A stretch of 64,000 nucleotides of DNA from CAIQPV01 sp963719855 (GCA_963719855.1 CAVRDK010000001.1:682001-746000); one strand, 5' to 3'. Counted from the stretch's first letter, positions 33,748 to 43,108 are shown. Translations and numbers: made by a program. The notes: generated from the sequence alone by a model not told the origin.

Positions 33748-34683
33748 TCAAGTTACATGGTCTTGTGCGCCGCGCATCAAAGAATTAGCGCGTGTAATCA
33801 GGTTGTCCAGTACATCACCGGGTTGTGGCTGACTGATCCCCACTGAAACGGTGATGTGAGGCAATGCGTCACCACTGGGGGTGGCGATGGTCATCTGTTC
33901 GATTGCCTCCAGTAAACGGCCAATTACTCTATCGGTGTTCTCATATTCCGTATGAGGCAGGAAGATGGCGAACTGGTCTTCACTGAGTTGTGCCACCACA
34001 TCATTAGGGCGCAGGCAGCCAAGCATGGCCTTGGCGATTGTTCGTTGCGCCTGATTACTTCCGAGACTGCCGAAGCGAGCAGTGAATTGCCCAAAATTAT
34101 CAACTTTCAGGAGAATGAAGACGCAAGGCTGATGGTTCACAGTGTAGCGGTGAATCAGGCGCGAGGTGTTCTCCGTCAGCCAGCGATGGTTGTAGATGCC
34201 AGTTACAGGGTTGTTGTAATCCAGCGCCTCATAGCTATGCATATACCCCATGCTTTCCGCCAAGGTGCGGTTGGTGGAGCGTATGCGGTCGCCCAAGATT
34301 GCAAGCATGTTGTGTGATGCCTGCAAAGATTCGTTGAGAACCGCCCATGCATCTGTATGGGGGATGGAAAGCAGTTCGCAATCGGTGGCAGCGATGATGT
34401 AGGAGGAGGCATTATTATCGTCAAACATGGACATCTCACCCACGCATTCGCCCAAGCCGAATAGCGCAAGAGGCTTGGTATCATATACATTGATAAGCGC
34501 CTGCAGCCTGCCAGAAAGAACGATGTAGATGTGGTCATTTTGCTGCCCTGGAGTAATCAGGATTTGTTCCACCGCAATCCTAACTTGTGTGGCATTCGCA
34601 AGAAGGGAAGCAAGCAAACTGCTCCTCACTTTTTTGAACAGCGGTGACACTTGAAGCAAGTTGATTATTTCGGTCGAGTTCAT
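33748..34683 (-). CDS. Cyclic-nucleotide-binding-domain protein with degenerate GGDEF domain
   Basis: 311 residues. A cNMP-binding/CRP-like effector domain occupies about 10-130 (LSGRLQALINVYD, LFGLGECVGEMSMFDD, the phosphate cassette region). A linker and a GGDEF-fold domain follow (NPVTGIYNHRWLTENTSRLI, VDNFGQFTARFGSLGSNQAQRT). At the signature position the sequence is LSEDQF instead of GG(D/E)EF, so diguanylate cyclase activity is unlikely. It may act as a c-di-GMP/cNMP sensor or scaffold. It starts at the ATG at 34683. There is no adjacent partner; divergent from a small membrane protein gene. Confidence 0.8.
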   Translation of the reverse strand: MNSTEIINLLQVSPLFKKVRSSLLASLLANATQVRIAVEQILITPGQQNDHIYIVLSGRLQALINVYDTKPLALFGLGECVGEMSMFDDNNASSYIIAATDCELLSIPHTDAWAVLNESLQASHNMLAILGDRIRSTNRTLAESMGYMHSYEALDYNNPVTGIYNHRWLTENTSRLIHRYTVNHQPCVFILLKVDNFGQFTARFGSLGSNQAQRTIAKAMLGCLRPNDVVAQLSEDQFAIFLPHTEYENTDRVIGRLLEAIEQMTIATPSGDALPHITVSVGISQPQPGDVLDNLITRANSLMRGAQDHVT

Positions 34684-34903
34684 GTCCTTGGCGGTTAGAT
34701 TAGCGGGTCGCTGACCGGATTGTATAGTGGAGTAGGCTGTAGGTATAAATTAGTCAAACGAATTAGTGAACTGTATGGCCTGTTCTGCCGCCTCGTCAAA
34801 CTATTTTTACGCTCCTTTAATTTTGGATGGGTCTATACCGAAACTTGAAAGTACCGTACGGTACCTGAGTAGTTATGAGAAACTAGAGCAAAATCGAGAC
34901 CCC

Positions 34904-35431
34904 ATGAAGCCTGCCCTGCAAAAACTGAAGCGCCTGCTGCTCACTCCATTCATGTGGCTGGCCGCTGCCGTCTTTCTCATCGAAGAAACAATCTGGGACT
35001 GGACCGCCGCAATTATGGCTCGGTTTGGAACTGTGCGCGCCATTCACGCCATTGAGCGACGTATTGCAGCCTTGCCGTCGCGCTGGGCGTTTTTTGCCTT
35101 TATCCTGCCCAGCACCATTCTCGTCCCGGCAAAACTCTTCGGCTTGCATGCCATCGCCGCCGGACACTGGCTGCTCGGCAGCGCGATCTTCATCATCGCC
35201 AAAATTATCGGTCTGGCGCTGTTCTCGCGCATCTTCAACCTCACCCGCCCGGCGCTCATGCAGCTAGTCTGGTTTGCGCGCTTCTACGCATGGGTCATGC
35301 ATTACCGCAACCGCATCCACGCATACCTCGAAAGCTGGCAAGCCTACCAGCACATCAAGCAGCGTCTAGTTTCGGTGGCTGCTATATTCAAGAAGAAGTT
35401 GACGGGTTTATTTGGTGAGGTCAGGAAGTAG
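34904..35431 (+). CDS. Conserved small inner-membrane protein, unknown function
   Basis: 175 residues from the ATG at 34904; the frame is open upstream to 34766 but without membrane-protein character. Two or three hydrophobic helices: TPFMWLAAAVFLIEETIWDW, AFFAFILPSTILVPAKLFG, and LLGSAIFIIAKIIGLALFS. A basic, aromatic C-terminal half follows (RNRIHAYLESWQAYQHIKQR). No enzyme motif is visible. It looks like a conserved hypothetical of betaproteobacteria. Convergent with acyP. Confidence 0.6.
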   Translation: MKPALQKLKRLLLTPFMWLAAAVFLIEETIWDWTAAIMARFGTVRAIHAIERRIAALPSRWAFFAFILPSTILVPAKLFGLHAIAAGHWLLGSAIFIIAKIIGLALFSRIFNLTRPALMQLVWFARFYAWVMHYRNRIHAYLESWQAYQHIKQRLVSVAAIFKKKLTGLFGEVRK

Positions 35432-35459
35432 AACGCTCCCGCCAACTGTTTTTCCCAAG

Positions 35460-35744
35460 TTAAACGATTTCGAAGCTGTCATAAACGCCATCTTCCGGCA
35501 TGATTTCTACACGCTCCACCTGCGCGAGTTCCGGACCGCGCTTCGCCCAACGTACGATGCCATCCACATCGGCGGTTTCACCATGCACCACGGCTTCCAC
35601 CGTGCCGCCGCTACGGTTGCGCACCCAACCAGCGATTGCCAGCCTTTGCGCTTCCCGACGCATCGAGTCACGGAAGCACACGCCTTGTACGCGACCATAA
35701 ATCACGAGGCGCAGTGTCACTTTCTGAGATTGATGGGTGGTCAT
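35460..35744 (-). CDS. acyP: Acylphosphatase
   Basis: 94 residues from the ATG at 35744, which has AGGA upstream. Signature VIYGRVQGVCFRDSMRREA carries the catalytic Arg. GWVRNRSGGTVEAVVHG carries the catalytic Asn and second motif. It hydrolyses acyl phosphates. It lies 57 bases downstream of the hyf-like operon on the same strand and could be co-transcribed, but no functional link is evident. Confidence 0.93.
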   Translation of the reverse strand: MTTHQSQKVTLRLVIYGRVQGVCFRDSMRREAQRLAIAGWVRNRSGGTVEAVVHGETADVDGIVRWAKRGPELAQVERVEIMPEDGVYDSFEIV

Positions 35745-35801
35745 TTTTTCCTGCAAATGAACAAATCCTGGAACGAGTTACATTCACCCGTTGCGAATTT
35801 C

Positions 35802-36320
35802 CTACAGCGTTTTACGGCTGCTGACGGCGGTCAGTATCCCTTGCAGAATCGCGGTGGGAGTGGGCGGACATCCGGGTACAGTGACATCCACGGGAATCAC
35901 GTTGGCGATCTTGCCACAGCTGGCATAGTTCTCGCCGAAAATTCCGCCGTCACACCCGCAATCGCCAAGAGCCACTACCAGTTTGGGATCGGGCGTTGCG
36001 TCGTAAGTTCGTTTGAGGGCAATCTCCATGTGCCGCGATACCGGACCGGTGACCAGCAGCATGTCCGCATGGCGCGGGCTGGCGACGAAATGCATGCCCA
36101 GTCCTTCGATGTTGTAATAGGCGTTGTTGAGGCAATGGATTTCCAGTTCGCAGCCGTTGCAGGAGCCGGCATCAACGTGGCGGATAGCCAGTGCGCGTCC
36201 AACATAATGCAGAATTTGTTCATTGATCTGCTGTATTTCGCCGCGCAGCGCGTCGTCCTGCTGCGGAGGCGCTTCGGTCTTGTTGCCGGTGCGGAAAATT
36301 TGTTTGATGATCTGGAGCAT
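35802..36320 (-). CDS. hyfI: HyfI/NuoB-like Fe-S subunit of a hydrogenase-4-related complex
   Basis: 172 residues from the ATG at 36320, two bases beyond the hyfG stop. NuoB/HycG-type small subunit with all four [4Fe-4S] (N2-like) ligands: C54 and C57 in GSCNGCE, C121 in LGDCGCDGG, and C151 in VPGCPPTP. It would sit at the membrane-facing end of the peripheral arm next to HyfG. It is the last gene of the six-gene hyfBCEFGI-type operon. Intact cysteines mean this subunit can still carry electrons. Confidence 0.88.
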   Translation of the reverse strand: MLQIIKQIFRTGNKTEAPPQQDDALRGEIQQINEQILHYVGRALAIRHVDAGSCNGCELEIHCLNNAYYNIEGLGMHFVASPRHADMLLVTGPVSRHMEIALKRTYDATPDPKLVVALGDCGCDGGIFGENYASCGKIANVIPVDVTVPGCPPTPTAILQGILTAVSSRKTL

Positions 36321-36322
36321 GG

Positions 36323-37871
36323 TTATAAATCCACTCCGCAATAGCTCAAATTAAACGATTTGTTGATGAGAGGAAAGTCCGGCACGATGTTGCCCATGAT
36401 GGCGTGTTCCAGCACCGGCCAGTTTTGCCATGAGGGGTCGTGCGGATGCAGTCGATGAATACGATTATCCTTGCCGACATGCAAGGCTACCAGAATCTCC
36501 CCGCGCCAGCCTTCCACCCAGCCGATCCCCATGCTCCCTTCCACTGCATCGCCAACACTGGACAACAATTCGTTTACGGGAAGTTGCTCCAGCATCAGTC
36601 GGATAAGGCGGATGGATTCGACGATTTCCTCGAAGCGCATGGTGACGCGCGCCGCCACATCGCCGTTGCGGTGCGTGACCATGTTCACATCAAGTTGATC
36701 GTAGGGAACGCAAGGGAACTGCGCACGCACATCCCATGTCTGTCCGCTGGCGCGCCCAGCTAATCCGGTCAGTCCGAGTTTATGCGGCAAGTTCTGGCGC
36801 AACGCGCCCGGTGGTAAGAAAGCGATCCTGCATACCGGCGTGTTCGTCGTAGATGCCTTTCAGAATGGCCGTTTCGTGTTCGATGTGACGCAGCATTTCG
36901 GCGATACGCAACAATCCGGCGTTGTCGAGGTCGCATGTCACCCCACCGGGCACGATGCGATCCATCAGGTAACGATGACCGAACAGTTCGCCATTCATGC
37001 GCAGCAAATCTTCCTTGAGTATCCAGAACTGCGCGAAACCGAACGCCATCGCTGCGTCATTGCCGAGATAGCCAAGGTCGCCGAGATGATTGAGCAGGCG
37101 TTCCAGTTCGAGGAACAGTGCACGCAACCACAGCGCGCGCGGCGGCGGCGTGGTGCAAGTCACACTTTCCACGGCCTGTGCGTAAGCCCAGGCATAGCCC
37201 ACCGTCGTGTCGCCGGAGACGCGTCCGGCAAGTTTCGCGCCCTGTTGCAGTGTCATGCCCTCGAAACGTTTTTCAATACCCTTGTGTTTGTAACCCAAGC
37301 GTTCTTCAAGCTTCAGCACGCGTTCGCCGATGACGGAGAATCGAAAATGGCCGGGTTCTATGGTGCCTGCATGCACGGGACCAACAGCGATTTCATGCAC
37401 CCCGTTGCCGGTAACAGAAACGAAGGGATAGCTGTCATCCTTAATTGGGAAACGGGTCGCAATGTCGAACGATTTGCGCAACGGATGCACGTCGCCCGGC
37501 CATGCCGCATGGCGTAGCCACTTGCGATGATTCCCTCCACCCGTAGGATGCAGACCGATCATGTCAGCCACGCTACGCTGCATGCGGTCGGCAGCGGGAA
37601 ACAGATCGCTGATGTCGGGGAAGGCGGGCTTTTCTTTATTCACCAGCAGAGTAAGAACCAACATACCCGGTGCGCAGACCAGTGCGATGTGCAGTGCATA
37701 ACAGTCGTCACGTTCGGTTTCGTCGCTACCCCACAGCGCCACCAGTTTGCCACCGCCATGCATCACCTGCTCGCACAGTGCGCGCATATCTTCCGCATTA
37801 ACTATGCCGTGCCACACCGGCATGGCGCCGTGCAGCCTGGGGAAGAGCGAAGTGAAGTCGTCCAGTCTCAT
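36323..37871 (-). pseudogene. hyfG: HyfG/NuoCD-like large subunit lacking NiFe ligands; frameshifted
   Basis: An N-terminal NuoC-like part (about 1-110) is fused to a NuoD/hydrogenase-large-subunit part. Where group 4 hydrogenases have RVCGIC, this protein has RVSGDT (about 217-222), followed by YAWAYAQAVE. The C-terminal DPCxxC is replaced by SFNLSYCGVDL. Thus no NiFe centre can be bound. At about 36783-36788 one extra G (GCCGCATAA for GCCCATAAA) stops the frame after VAPELAA; the rest (KLGLTGLAGRASGQ onward) is in the next frame. Removing it gives 515 residues. Starts at the ATG at 37871 with AGGA upstream. The frameshift may be a sequence error. Confidence 0.87.
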
Positions 37872-37875
37872 CACG

Positions 37876-39324
37876 TTATCCTATCAACGCCGTCGCCTGC
37901 CGGTACCACGCGGCAAGGTAAGGCGGAATATACAGTCCCAGCATTAAAACCAATAACAGATGCACGAACACCGGAATCAGCGCGGGCGGATGCGGTAAGC
38001 GCTCGCCGGTGGTTTCGCCGAACACCATCGACTGCATGCGCCCGAAGATCGCGGCGAACGCAACGCCCAATGCGGTGAGCAAGAAGGGCATGGTCCACGG
38101 GTAGGTGTGCATGGCAGTAGTGAGTATCATGAATTCGCTGGTAAACACGCCGAACGGCGGCATGCCAAGGATCGCCAACGTACCCAATGCCAAACCCCAG
38201 CCAACGGTAGGGCTGGTTTTAATCAGGCCGCGTATATTGTCCATCAGCTGCGTGCCGGATTTTTGCGCGGCATGGCCGACGGCGAAGAAAATGGCCGATT
38301 TTGTCAGGCTATGTACGGTCATGTGCAGCATCCCGGCAAAGGTAGCCACCGGCCCGCCCATGCCGAAGGCAAAGGTCATCAGTCCCATGTGTTCGATGGA
38401 AGAATAGGCGAACATGCGCTTCACGTCTTTTTGGCGCGACAGGAAGAAAGCGGCCATCACCACGCTGAGCAGGCCGAAGCCCATCATGAAATTGCCCCCG
38501 AAGTGTGTGCCGAGCGCGCCGTCTACCAGCACTTTGGAACGCACCACGGCGTACAGCGCGACATTCAGCAGCAAGCCGGAAAGCACCGCCGATACCGGCG
38601 TCGGGCCTTCGGCGTGTGCGTCCGGCAGCCAGTTGTGCAACGGCGCCAGACCGACTTTTGTGCCGTAGCCGACCAGAAGAAACACGAAAGCCAGCGACAG
38701 CACGGTCGGTTCGAGTTGCGTCTTCACCGCGTTGAGGTGCGTCCACAGCAACGCGTTGCCGCCTGCGCCAAGAATCTTTTCCGCAGCGAAATACAATAGG
38801 ATGGTGCCGAACAACGCCTGCGCCAGACCGACTCCACACAATATGAAATACTTCCATGCTGCTTCAATGCTGGCCGGGGTGCGGTATAGCGATACCAGCA
38901 GCACGGTAGTGAGCGTGGCCGCCTCCATCGCCACCCACAAAATGCCCATGTTGTTGGTGAGCAGCGCCAGCAGCATGGTGAAGCTGAATAACTGATACAT
39001 GCTGTAGTACAGGCGCAGCATGTTGACGCTCAGCTTGCCGTGGTGCTGTTCGATGCGCATGTAGGGGCGCGAGAACAGCGAGGTAGAGAAGCCGACAAAA
39101 GCGGTGAGCGCGACCAGAAAAACATTGAAGGCATCGACGAAAAACTGTTCGTCCCATGCGGTGAACGAGCCGCTGGAGATCACCCGCGTGGTGAGTACGG
39201 CAGCGGCGGCAAAGGTGCAGAAGCTCATCGCCGAGTTAAGTTCGGCCGCGTAGCGCCGCGTGCCGAAAACCGCCAATACTAAGCCGCCTAGCAAGGGGAT
39301 GCCCAATATCAAGAAAATTTCCAC
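37876..39324 (-). CDS. hyfF: HyfF-like proton-pumping (Mrp/NuoN-type) membrane subunit
   Basis: 482 residues, about 14 transmembrane helices. Antiporter-like core with EAATLTTVLLVSLYR (conserved Glu in TM5), GTKVGLAPLHNWLPDAHAEG and the KRMFAYSSIEHMG helix with a conserved Lys/His set, as in hydrogenase-4 subunit F. It starts with a GTG at 39324; its ribosome site AGAGGTG comes from the end of the palindromic element at 39329-39470. It would form part of the ion-translocating arm. Confidence 0.92.
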   Translation of the reverse strand: MEIFLILGIPLLGGLVLAVFGTRRYAAELNSAMSFCTFAAAAVLTTRVISSGSFTAWDEQFFVDAFNVFLVALTAFVGFSTSLFSRPYMRIEQHHGKLSVNMLRLYYSMYQLFSFTMLLALLTNNMGILWVAMEAATLTTVLLVSLYRTPASIEAAWKYFILCGVGLAQALFGTILLYFAAEKILGAGGNALLWTHLNAVKTQLEPTVLSLAFVFLLVGYGTKVGLAPLHNWLPDAHAEGPTPVSAVLSGLLLNVALYAVVRSKVLVDGALGTHFGGNFMMGFGLLSVVMAAFFLSRQKDVKRMFAYSSIEHMGLMTFAFGMGGPVATFAGMLHMTVHSLTKSAIFFAVGHAAQKSGTQLMDNIRGLIKTSPTVGWGLALGTLAILGMPPFGVFTSEFMILTTAMHTYPWTMPFLLTALGVAFAAIFGRMQSMVFGETTGERLPHPPALIPVFVHLLLVLMLGLYIPPYLAAWYRQATALIG

Positions 39325-39328
39325 GTCA

Positions 39329-39470
39329 GGTCACCTCTAAAAATTCACATTTCATCCCAACTGCTGCGTTGCGGAGAAAATTTCTTGCTGACATATCCCA
39401 ACATATGCGGCGCGGCGAAATTTTTTCCGCGCCTTGCATTTGGGCGAACTCTGATTTTTTATAGGTGCCC
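39329..39470. repeat. ~142-bp palindromic element inside the hyf operon (copy A)
   Basis: Between hyfE and hyfF, starting two bases after the hyfE stop. The ends GGTCACCTCTAAAAATTC and ATAGGTGCCC are roughly inverted. Read on the minus strand it aligns base-for-base over long stretches with the element at 51611-51751: shared GGCGCG, AAAAAATT, CATATGTT-GATATGT, AATTTT and GCAACGCAG in the same order and spacing. No coding capacity. Its end provides the hyfF ribosome site. Confidence 0.8.
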
Positions 39471-39471
39471 A

Positions 39472-40137
39472 TTAGTCTTCTTTTAGCTTTTCCATATGCT
39501 TCAAGTCCAGACTGTCGAACGCCACGCGTATCTGAAAGAAGAAAATACCGAGGATGAACATGCCCACCAGCACGTCCAGCGCGATGCCCAGTTCTACCAC
39601 CATCGGCATCCCGTAAGTAGCAGAGGTGGCGGCAAAGAACAGCCCGTTCTCCATGGCGAGAAAGCCCACCACTTGCGGCACCGCTTTGCTGCGCGTAATC
39701 ATCATCAGGAAGGATAACAGCACACTGGCCATGGCAATACCCAGCGTACTCTTGGTAATAGTGCCTGCCATATGCGAAATCGGCGCAGCCAAGTTGAACG
39801 CAAACACCACCAAGGCCAAGCCGACCAGCATGATGGTCGGGATATTGAACATGGTTTCCACATCCCATTTGATTTCCAGCTTGCGGATCAGCCGATGCAA
39901 TATCCACGGTAGCAGCAACACCTTCAACACCAGCGTCAGACCGGCGGAATAATACAAATGGTGCTGATCGGAAGAATAGGCAACCACCGCCGTGCTGATG
40001 CTGAGCACCAGCCCTTGCATAGCGAACAGGTTGATCAACGACAGGATGCGGCGTTGTGACAGCATGGCGAAGGCGATCAGCAGCAGCAATGCCGCGCACA
40101 TGTTGATCACCTGGGCGGTAAACGGAATGTTCATCAT
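39472..40137 (-). CDS. hyfE: HyfE-like small membrane subunit (NuoK/MrpC-like)
   Basis: 221 residues from the ATG pair at 40137/40134, overlapping the hyfC stop (ATGATG). About six or seven transmembrane helices. The first ~100 residues resemble NuoK/MrpC (LLLLIAFAMLSQRRILSLINLFAMQG). It matches hydrogenase-4 subunit E, which contributes half of an ion channel. The palindromic element separates it from hyfF. A longer upstream frame is out of register with real sequence and is discarded. Confidence 0.88.
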   Translation of the reverse strand: MMNIPFTAQVINMCAALLLLIAFAMLSQRRILSLINLFAMQGLVLSISTAVVAYSSDQHHLYYSAGLTLVLKVLLLPWILHRLIRKLEIKWDVETMFNIPTIMLVGLALVVFAFNLAAPISHMAGTITKSTLGIAMASVLLSFLMMITRSKAVPQVVGFLAMENGLFFAATSATYGMPMVVELGIALDVLVGMFILGIFFFQIRVAFDSLDLKHMEKLKED

Positions 40138-41087
40138 GCGGGCATCTCCAGCAGGAAATGCGTCAGCAGCCCAAGTACGGCCAGCAAGAAGGCGGTGCCC
40201 ATGTATTCCGGCACGCGAAAAATGCGCATCTTGGCGGACACGGTCTCCAGAAGAGCAAGCCCCGCACCGCCAATAAGAAGCTTGATGAACACCAGTAGCA
40301 AGGCTAGAGGCAACGCATTCCAGTCGCCGCTCTCGGCGATACCCCAAGGCGCAAACAAGGCGATGCCGATAGTCATGTAAGCGAACAGCTTCAATGCACT
40401 GGCCCATTCCACCAGCGCCAGATGGCGCGCGGAATATTCCAGAATCATCGCTTCATGGATCATGGTGAGTTCGAGATGGGTGGTGGGATTATCCACTGGC
40501 ACGCGCGCATTCTCTGCAAGCAGCACCATGATGAAAGCTACGGCAGAAAAAGCCATGCTGGGATACAGTACGAACTGCTTGTGAGCCAGCGTTTCCACGA
40601 TGGTAATCAGCGAAGTGGATTGGCTGATGGTGGCGGCGGTAAACAGCACCATCAGCAGCGCCGGTTCAGCGAGAAAACCGACCAGCATTTCGCGGCGCGC
40701 ACCCAGCGAACCGAAAGCGGTGCCGATGTCCATCGCGGCCAGCGAGATGAACACCCGCGCCAGCGCAAAAATTCCAACCAGGGCAATCACATCCACGGCA
40801 GGCGAAAGCGGCAGTTCTGTGGCCATTACCGGCACCAGCGCCGCTGCTAGCCACATGCAGGCAAACAGGATATAAGGCATGGCACGAAACAACGGCGAGG
40901 CGTTATGGGCCAGCACGGCATCTTTGTAAAATAATTTAATCAGGCTACGGTAAGGCTGCAACACGCCCGCACCGCTGCGGTTCTGCAACATGGCGCGACA
41001 TTGGTTGACCCAGCCGAGAAACAGCGGTGCTGCCAGCAGTACCAGCACATTATGCACAAGCTGAAATAATATAGTTATATAGGTCAT
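40134..41087 (-). CDS. hyfC: HyfC/NuoH-like membrane subunit
   Basis: 317 residues, about eight transmembrane helices. NuoH/HycD family with the quinone-site-like RSLIKLFYKDAVL near the start and a conserved EYSARHLALVEWASALK loop plus VDNPTTHLELTMIHEAM, the charged loops that contact HyfG/HyfI. The start overlaps the hyfB stop by four bases (ATGA) and the stop overlaps hyfE. It is the module that couples peripheral redox chemistry to ion movement. Confidence 0.93.
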   Translation of the reverse strand: MTYITILFQLVHNVLVLLAAPLFLGWVNQCRAMLQNRSGAGVLQPYRSLIKLFYKDAVLAHNASPLFRAMPYILFACMWLAAALVPVMATELPLSPAVDVIALVGIFALARVFISLAAMDIGTAFGSLGARREMLVGFLAEPALLMVLFTAATISQSTSLITIVETLAHKQFVLYPSMAFSAVAFIMVLLAENARVPVDNPTTHLELTMIHEAMILEYSARHLALVEWASALKLFAYMTIGIALFAPWGIAESGDWNALPLALLLVFIKLLIGGAGLALLETVSAKMRIFRVPEYMGTAFLLAVLGLLTHFLLEMPA

Positions 41088-43108
41088 TGGATAAACGCCA
41101 GCAAGGCCAACAGGGTGACGAAGCTATACAGCAGGTAAATATGGATGCGCCCATGCTGTAGCTTGCCAACCTGATTACCGACCATCTCGTTCAGTTTTTT
41201 GATCGGCATATAGAACAGGTTCCACAAACGGTCATTCGTTTCGCCGTGGTAATACGGATGCAGATCGAACGGAGTGGGAACATCTCTGACCACTCCCATA
41301 AACCATTCAAAGATTTGCCGGATAGGTTGACCGAAGCCTTCGGCGGTATCCTGCATGCGCGGGGTTTGTGCGGGATAGCCGCAATCCCATGCCGGGCCTC
41401 GCCGCACGCGGCCGTGATAATATTTTTCCACCGCCAGCTTGGTGAGCAACCCGCCCACCACGATGATGAACAGCAGAATCAGAGGCCCGTAACTAGCGCG
41501 CTCGGCCTGGATCGGGGTGAGCAACAGCCAGCCGGATTTCACTGCGCTGCCTCCGAGCGAATGATGCACCAGCATCTCAGTGACAAAATCGAGATGCAGG
41601 ATAACGATGGTTGGGAAAATGCCGAGTGCTATGCAGGCGACGACCATGCACAACATGCCGATGCGCTCCCAAATTCCTGCATCATGGATGCCTTCATTAT
41701 GCTCATGGGCCAGTTTTTCATCGCGCGGCTGGCCGAGAAAAATCACGCCGTAAAATTTCACCATCACATACCCGGCCAGTGCTGCGGCCAGCACCAATGC
41801 CGCCGCCGCAATTGGCACCAGCATATTGAGGTAGGGTTGCGGCAAACCAGGTGACAATAAAAAAGCTTGCAGCAGCAGCCATTCTGACACGAAACCGTTC
41901 AGCGGCGGCAGGCCGGCAATAGCGAGCGTGCCTACCAGCATCAGCAAAGCCAGCTTGGGCATTTTGTGGATCAAGCCGCCAAGCTTGCCGAGACGACGTT
42001 CTCCGGTGGCATGCAGCACCGTGCCGGTGCCGAGAAACAGCAGGCTTTTCATGAAGGAATGGTTGAGTGCGTGATACAACGTCGCGGTGAGCGCCAGTGC
42101 CGCCAGCGGATCCTTGTGGAAGGCGTGAAAAATCAGCGTAAGACCGATGCCTACCAGGATAATGCCGATATTCTCGATGGAGGAATAAGCCAGCAACCGT
42201 TTCATATCTACCTGCACGGCGGCGAAAATCACGCCGAACAGTGCGGTAATCAAACCCAATACCAGCGCCAGTACGCCCCACCACCACAATTGCGTATCCA
42301 GCAAGTCGAGAGAGACACGCAGGATGCCGTAGATTGCGGTCTTCAGCATGATGCCGCTCATCATGGCGGAGACCGGCGAAGGTGCCGCCGGATGCGCCTC
42401 GGGCAACCATGCGTGCATCGGCAGGATACCTGCCTTGGCACCGAAGCCGAACAGTGCCAGCAAAAAAGTGGCGCTCGCCCAGAACGTGGACAGGTGCGTG
42501 TGGCGCATGGTGTCAAAGGTGTAATCGCCATGCCCCCCGTGCATCACACCGAAGCTCATCAGGATAGCGATAGCACCGACGTGCGCCATGAGCAAGTAGA
42601 GAAACCCGGCGCGACGCACCTCTGGAAGGTCATGGTCGGTGGTGACGAGAAAATACGAGGACAGCGCCATGGTTTCCCAAGCCACCATGAACATGTAGGC
42701 ATCGTTCGCCAGAAATACCAGCGCCATGGCAGCCATGAATACGTGGTATTCGAGATTGAGCAACACCAGTGTGTCCGTTGCCATGTTGCGGAAATAGCCC
42801 GCCGAAAATATCGAAATACCGATGCTTGCACCGCCGAGCAACAGCAAGAAGAAGGAGGAGAGCGCATCCATGCGCAAGTGAAAAGGCAGGTCGGGTAAGC
42901 CAAGCGGCAGGATCGCGACGCTGGTCTCGGTCAATCCGCCCAATCCGGCCATCGCCAGCACGAGGGAACCGATTGCTCCGGCGGGAAAAATATATTGTGT
43001 GATGATTCGAGTGTTTTGCAGGAATAACCCAGCGACACCTAGCATCAGCCATGCTACTACCACGCCCAAGGCAACATCAATGGGCAACAAACCTAATTGA
43101 TCAAACAC
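41084..43108 (-). CDS. hyfB: HyfB-like proton-translocating membrane subunit (NuoL/Mrp type)
   Basis: 674 residues, about 16 transmembrane helices. Conserved elements are AWETMALSSYFLVTTDHD (TM5 Glu), GAKAGILPMHAWLPEAHPAA, the KRLLAYSSIENIGIILVGIG helix and NHSFMKSLLFLGTG. The C-terminal extension ends with a TM after a WNLFYMPIKKLNEMVG amphipathic stretch. First gene of the operon. It is divergent from sulP across a 452-base intergenic region that should hold both promoters. Confidence 0.93.
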   Translation of the reverse strand: MFDQLGLLPIDVALGVVVAWLMLGVAGLFLQNTRIITQYIFPAGAIGSLVLAMAGLGGLTETSVAILPLGLPDLPFHLRMDALSSFFLLLLGGASIGISIFSAGYFRNMATDTLVLLNLEYHVFMAAMALVFLANDAYMFMVAWETMALSSYFLVTTDHDLPEVRRAGFLYLLMAHVGAIAILMSFGVMHGGHGDYTFDTMRHTHLSTFWASATFLLALFGFGAKAGILPMHAWLPEAHPAAPSPVSAMMSGIMLKTAIYGILRVSLDLLDTQLWWWGVLALVLGLITALFGVIFAAVQVDMKRLLAYSSIENIGIILVGIGLTLIFHAFHKDPLAALALTATLYHALNHSFMKSLLFLGTGTVLHATGERRLGKLGGLIHKMPKLALLMLVGTLAIAGLPPLNGFVSEWLLLQAFLLSPGLPQPYLNMLVPIAAAALVLAAALAGYVMVKFYGVIFLGQPRDEKLAHEHNEGIHDAGIWERIGMLCMVVACIALGIFPTIVILHLDFVTEMLVHHSLGGSAVKSGWLLLTPIQAERASYGPLILLFIIVVGGLLTKLAVEKYYHGRVRRGPAWDCGYPAQTPRMQDTAEGFGQPIRQIFEWFMGVVRDVPTPFDLHPYYHGETNDRLWNLFYMPIKKLNEMVGNQVGKLQHGRIHIYLLYSFVTLLALLAFIQ

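Noticed and set aside
38107..38799. 230-codon plus-strand frame opposite hyfF
   Set aside because: His/Gln/Arg-rich nonsense-like protein typical of an antisense shadow; no ribosome site.
41966..42898. 310-codon plus-strand frame opposite hyfB
   Set aside because: Same antisense-shadow character as the frame opposite hyfF.
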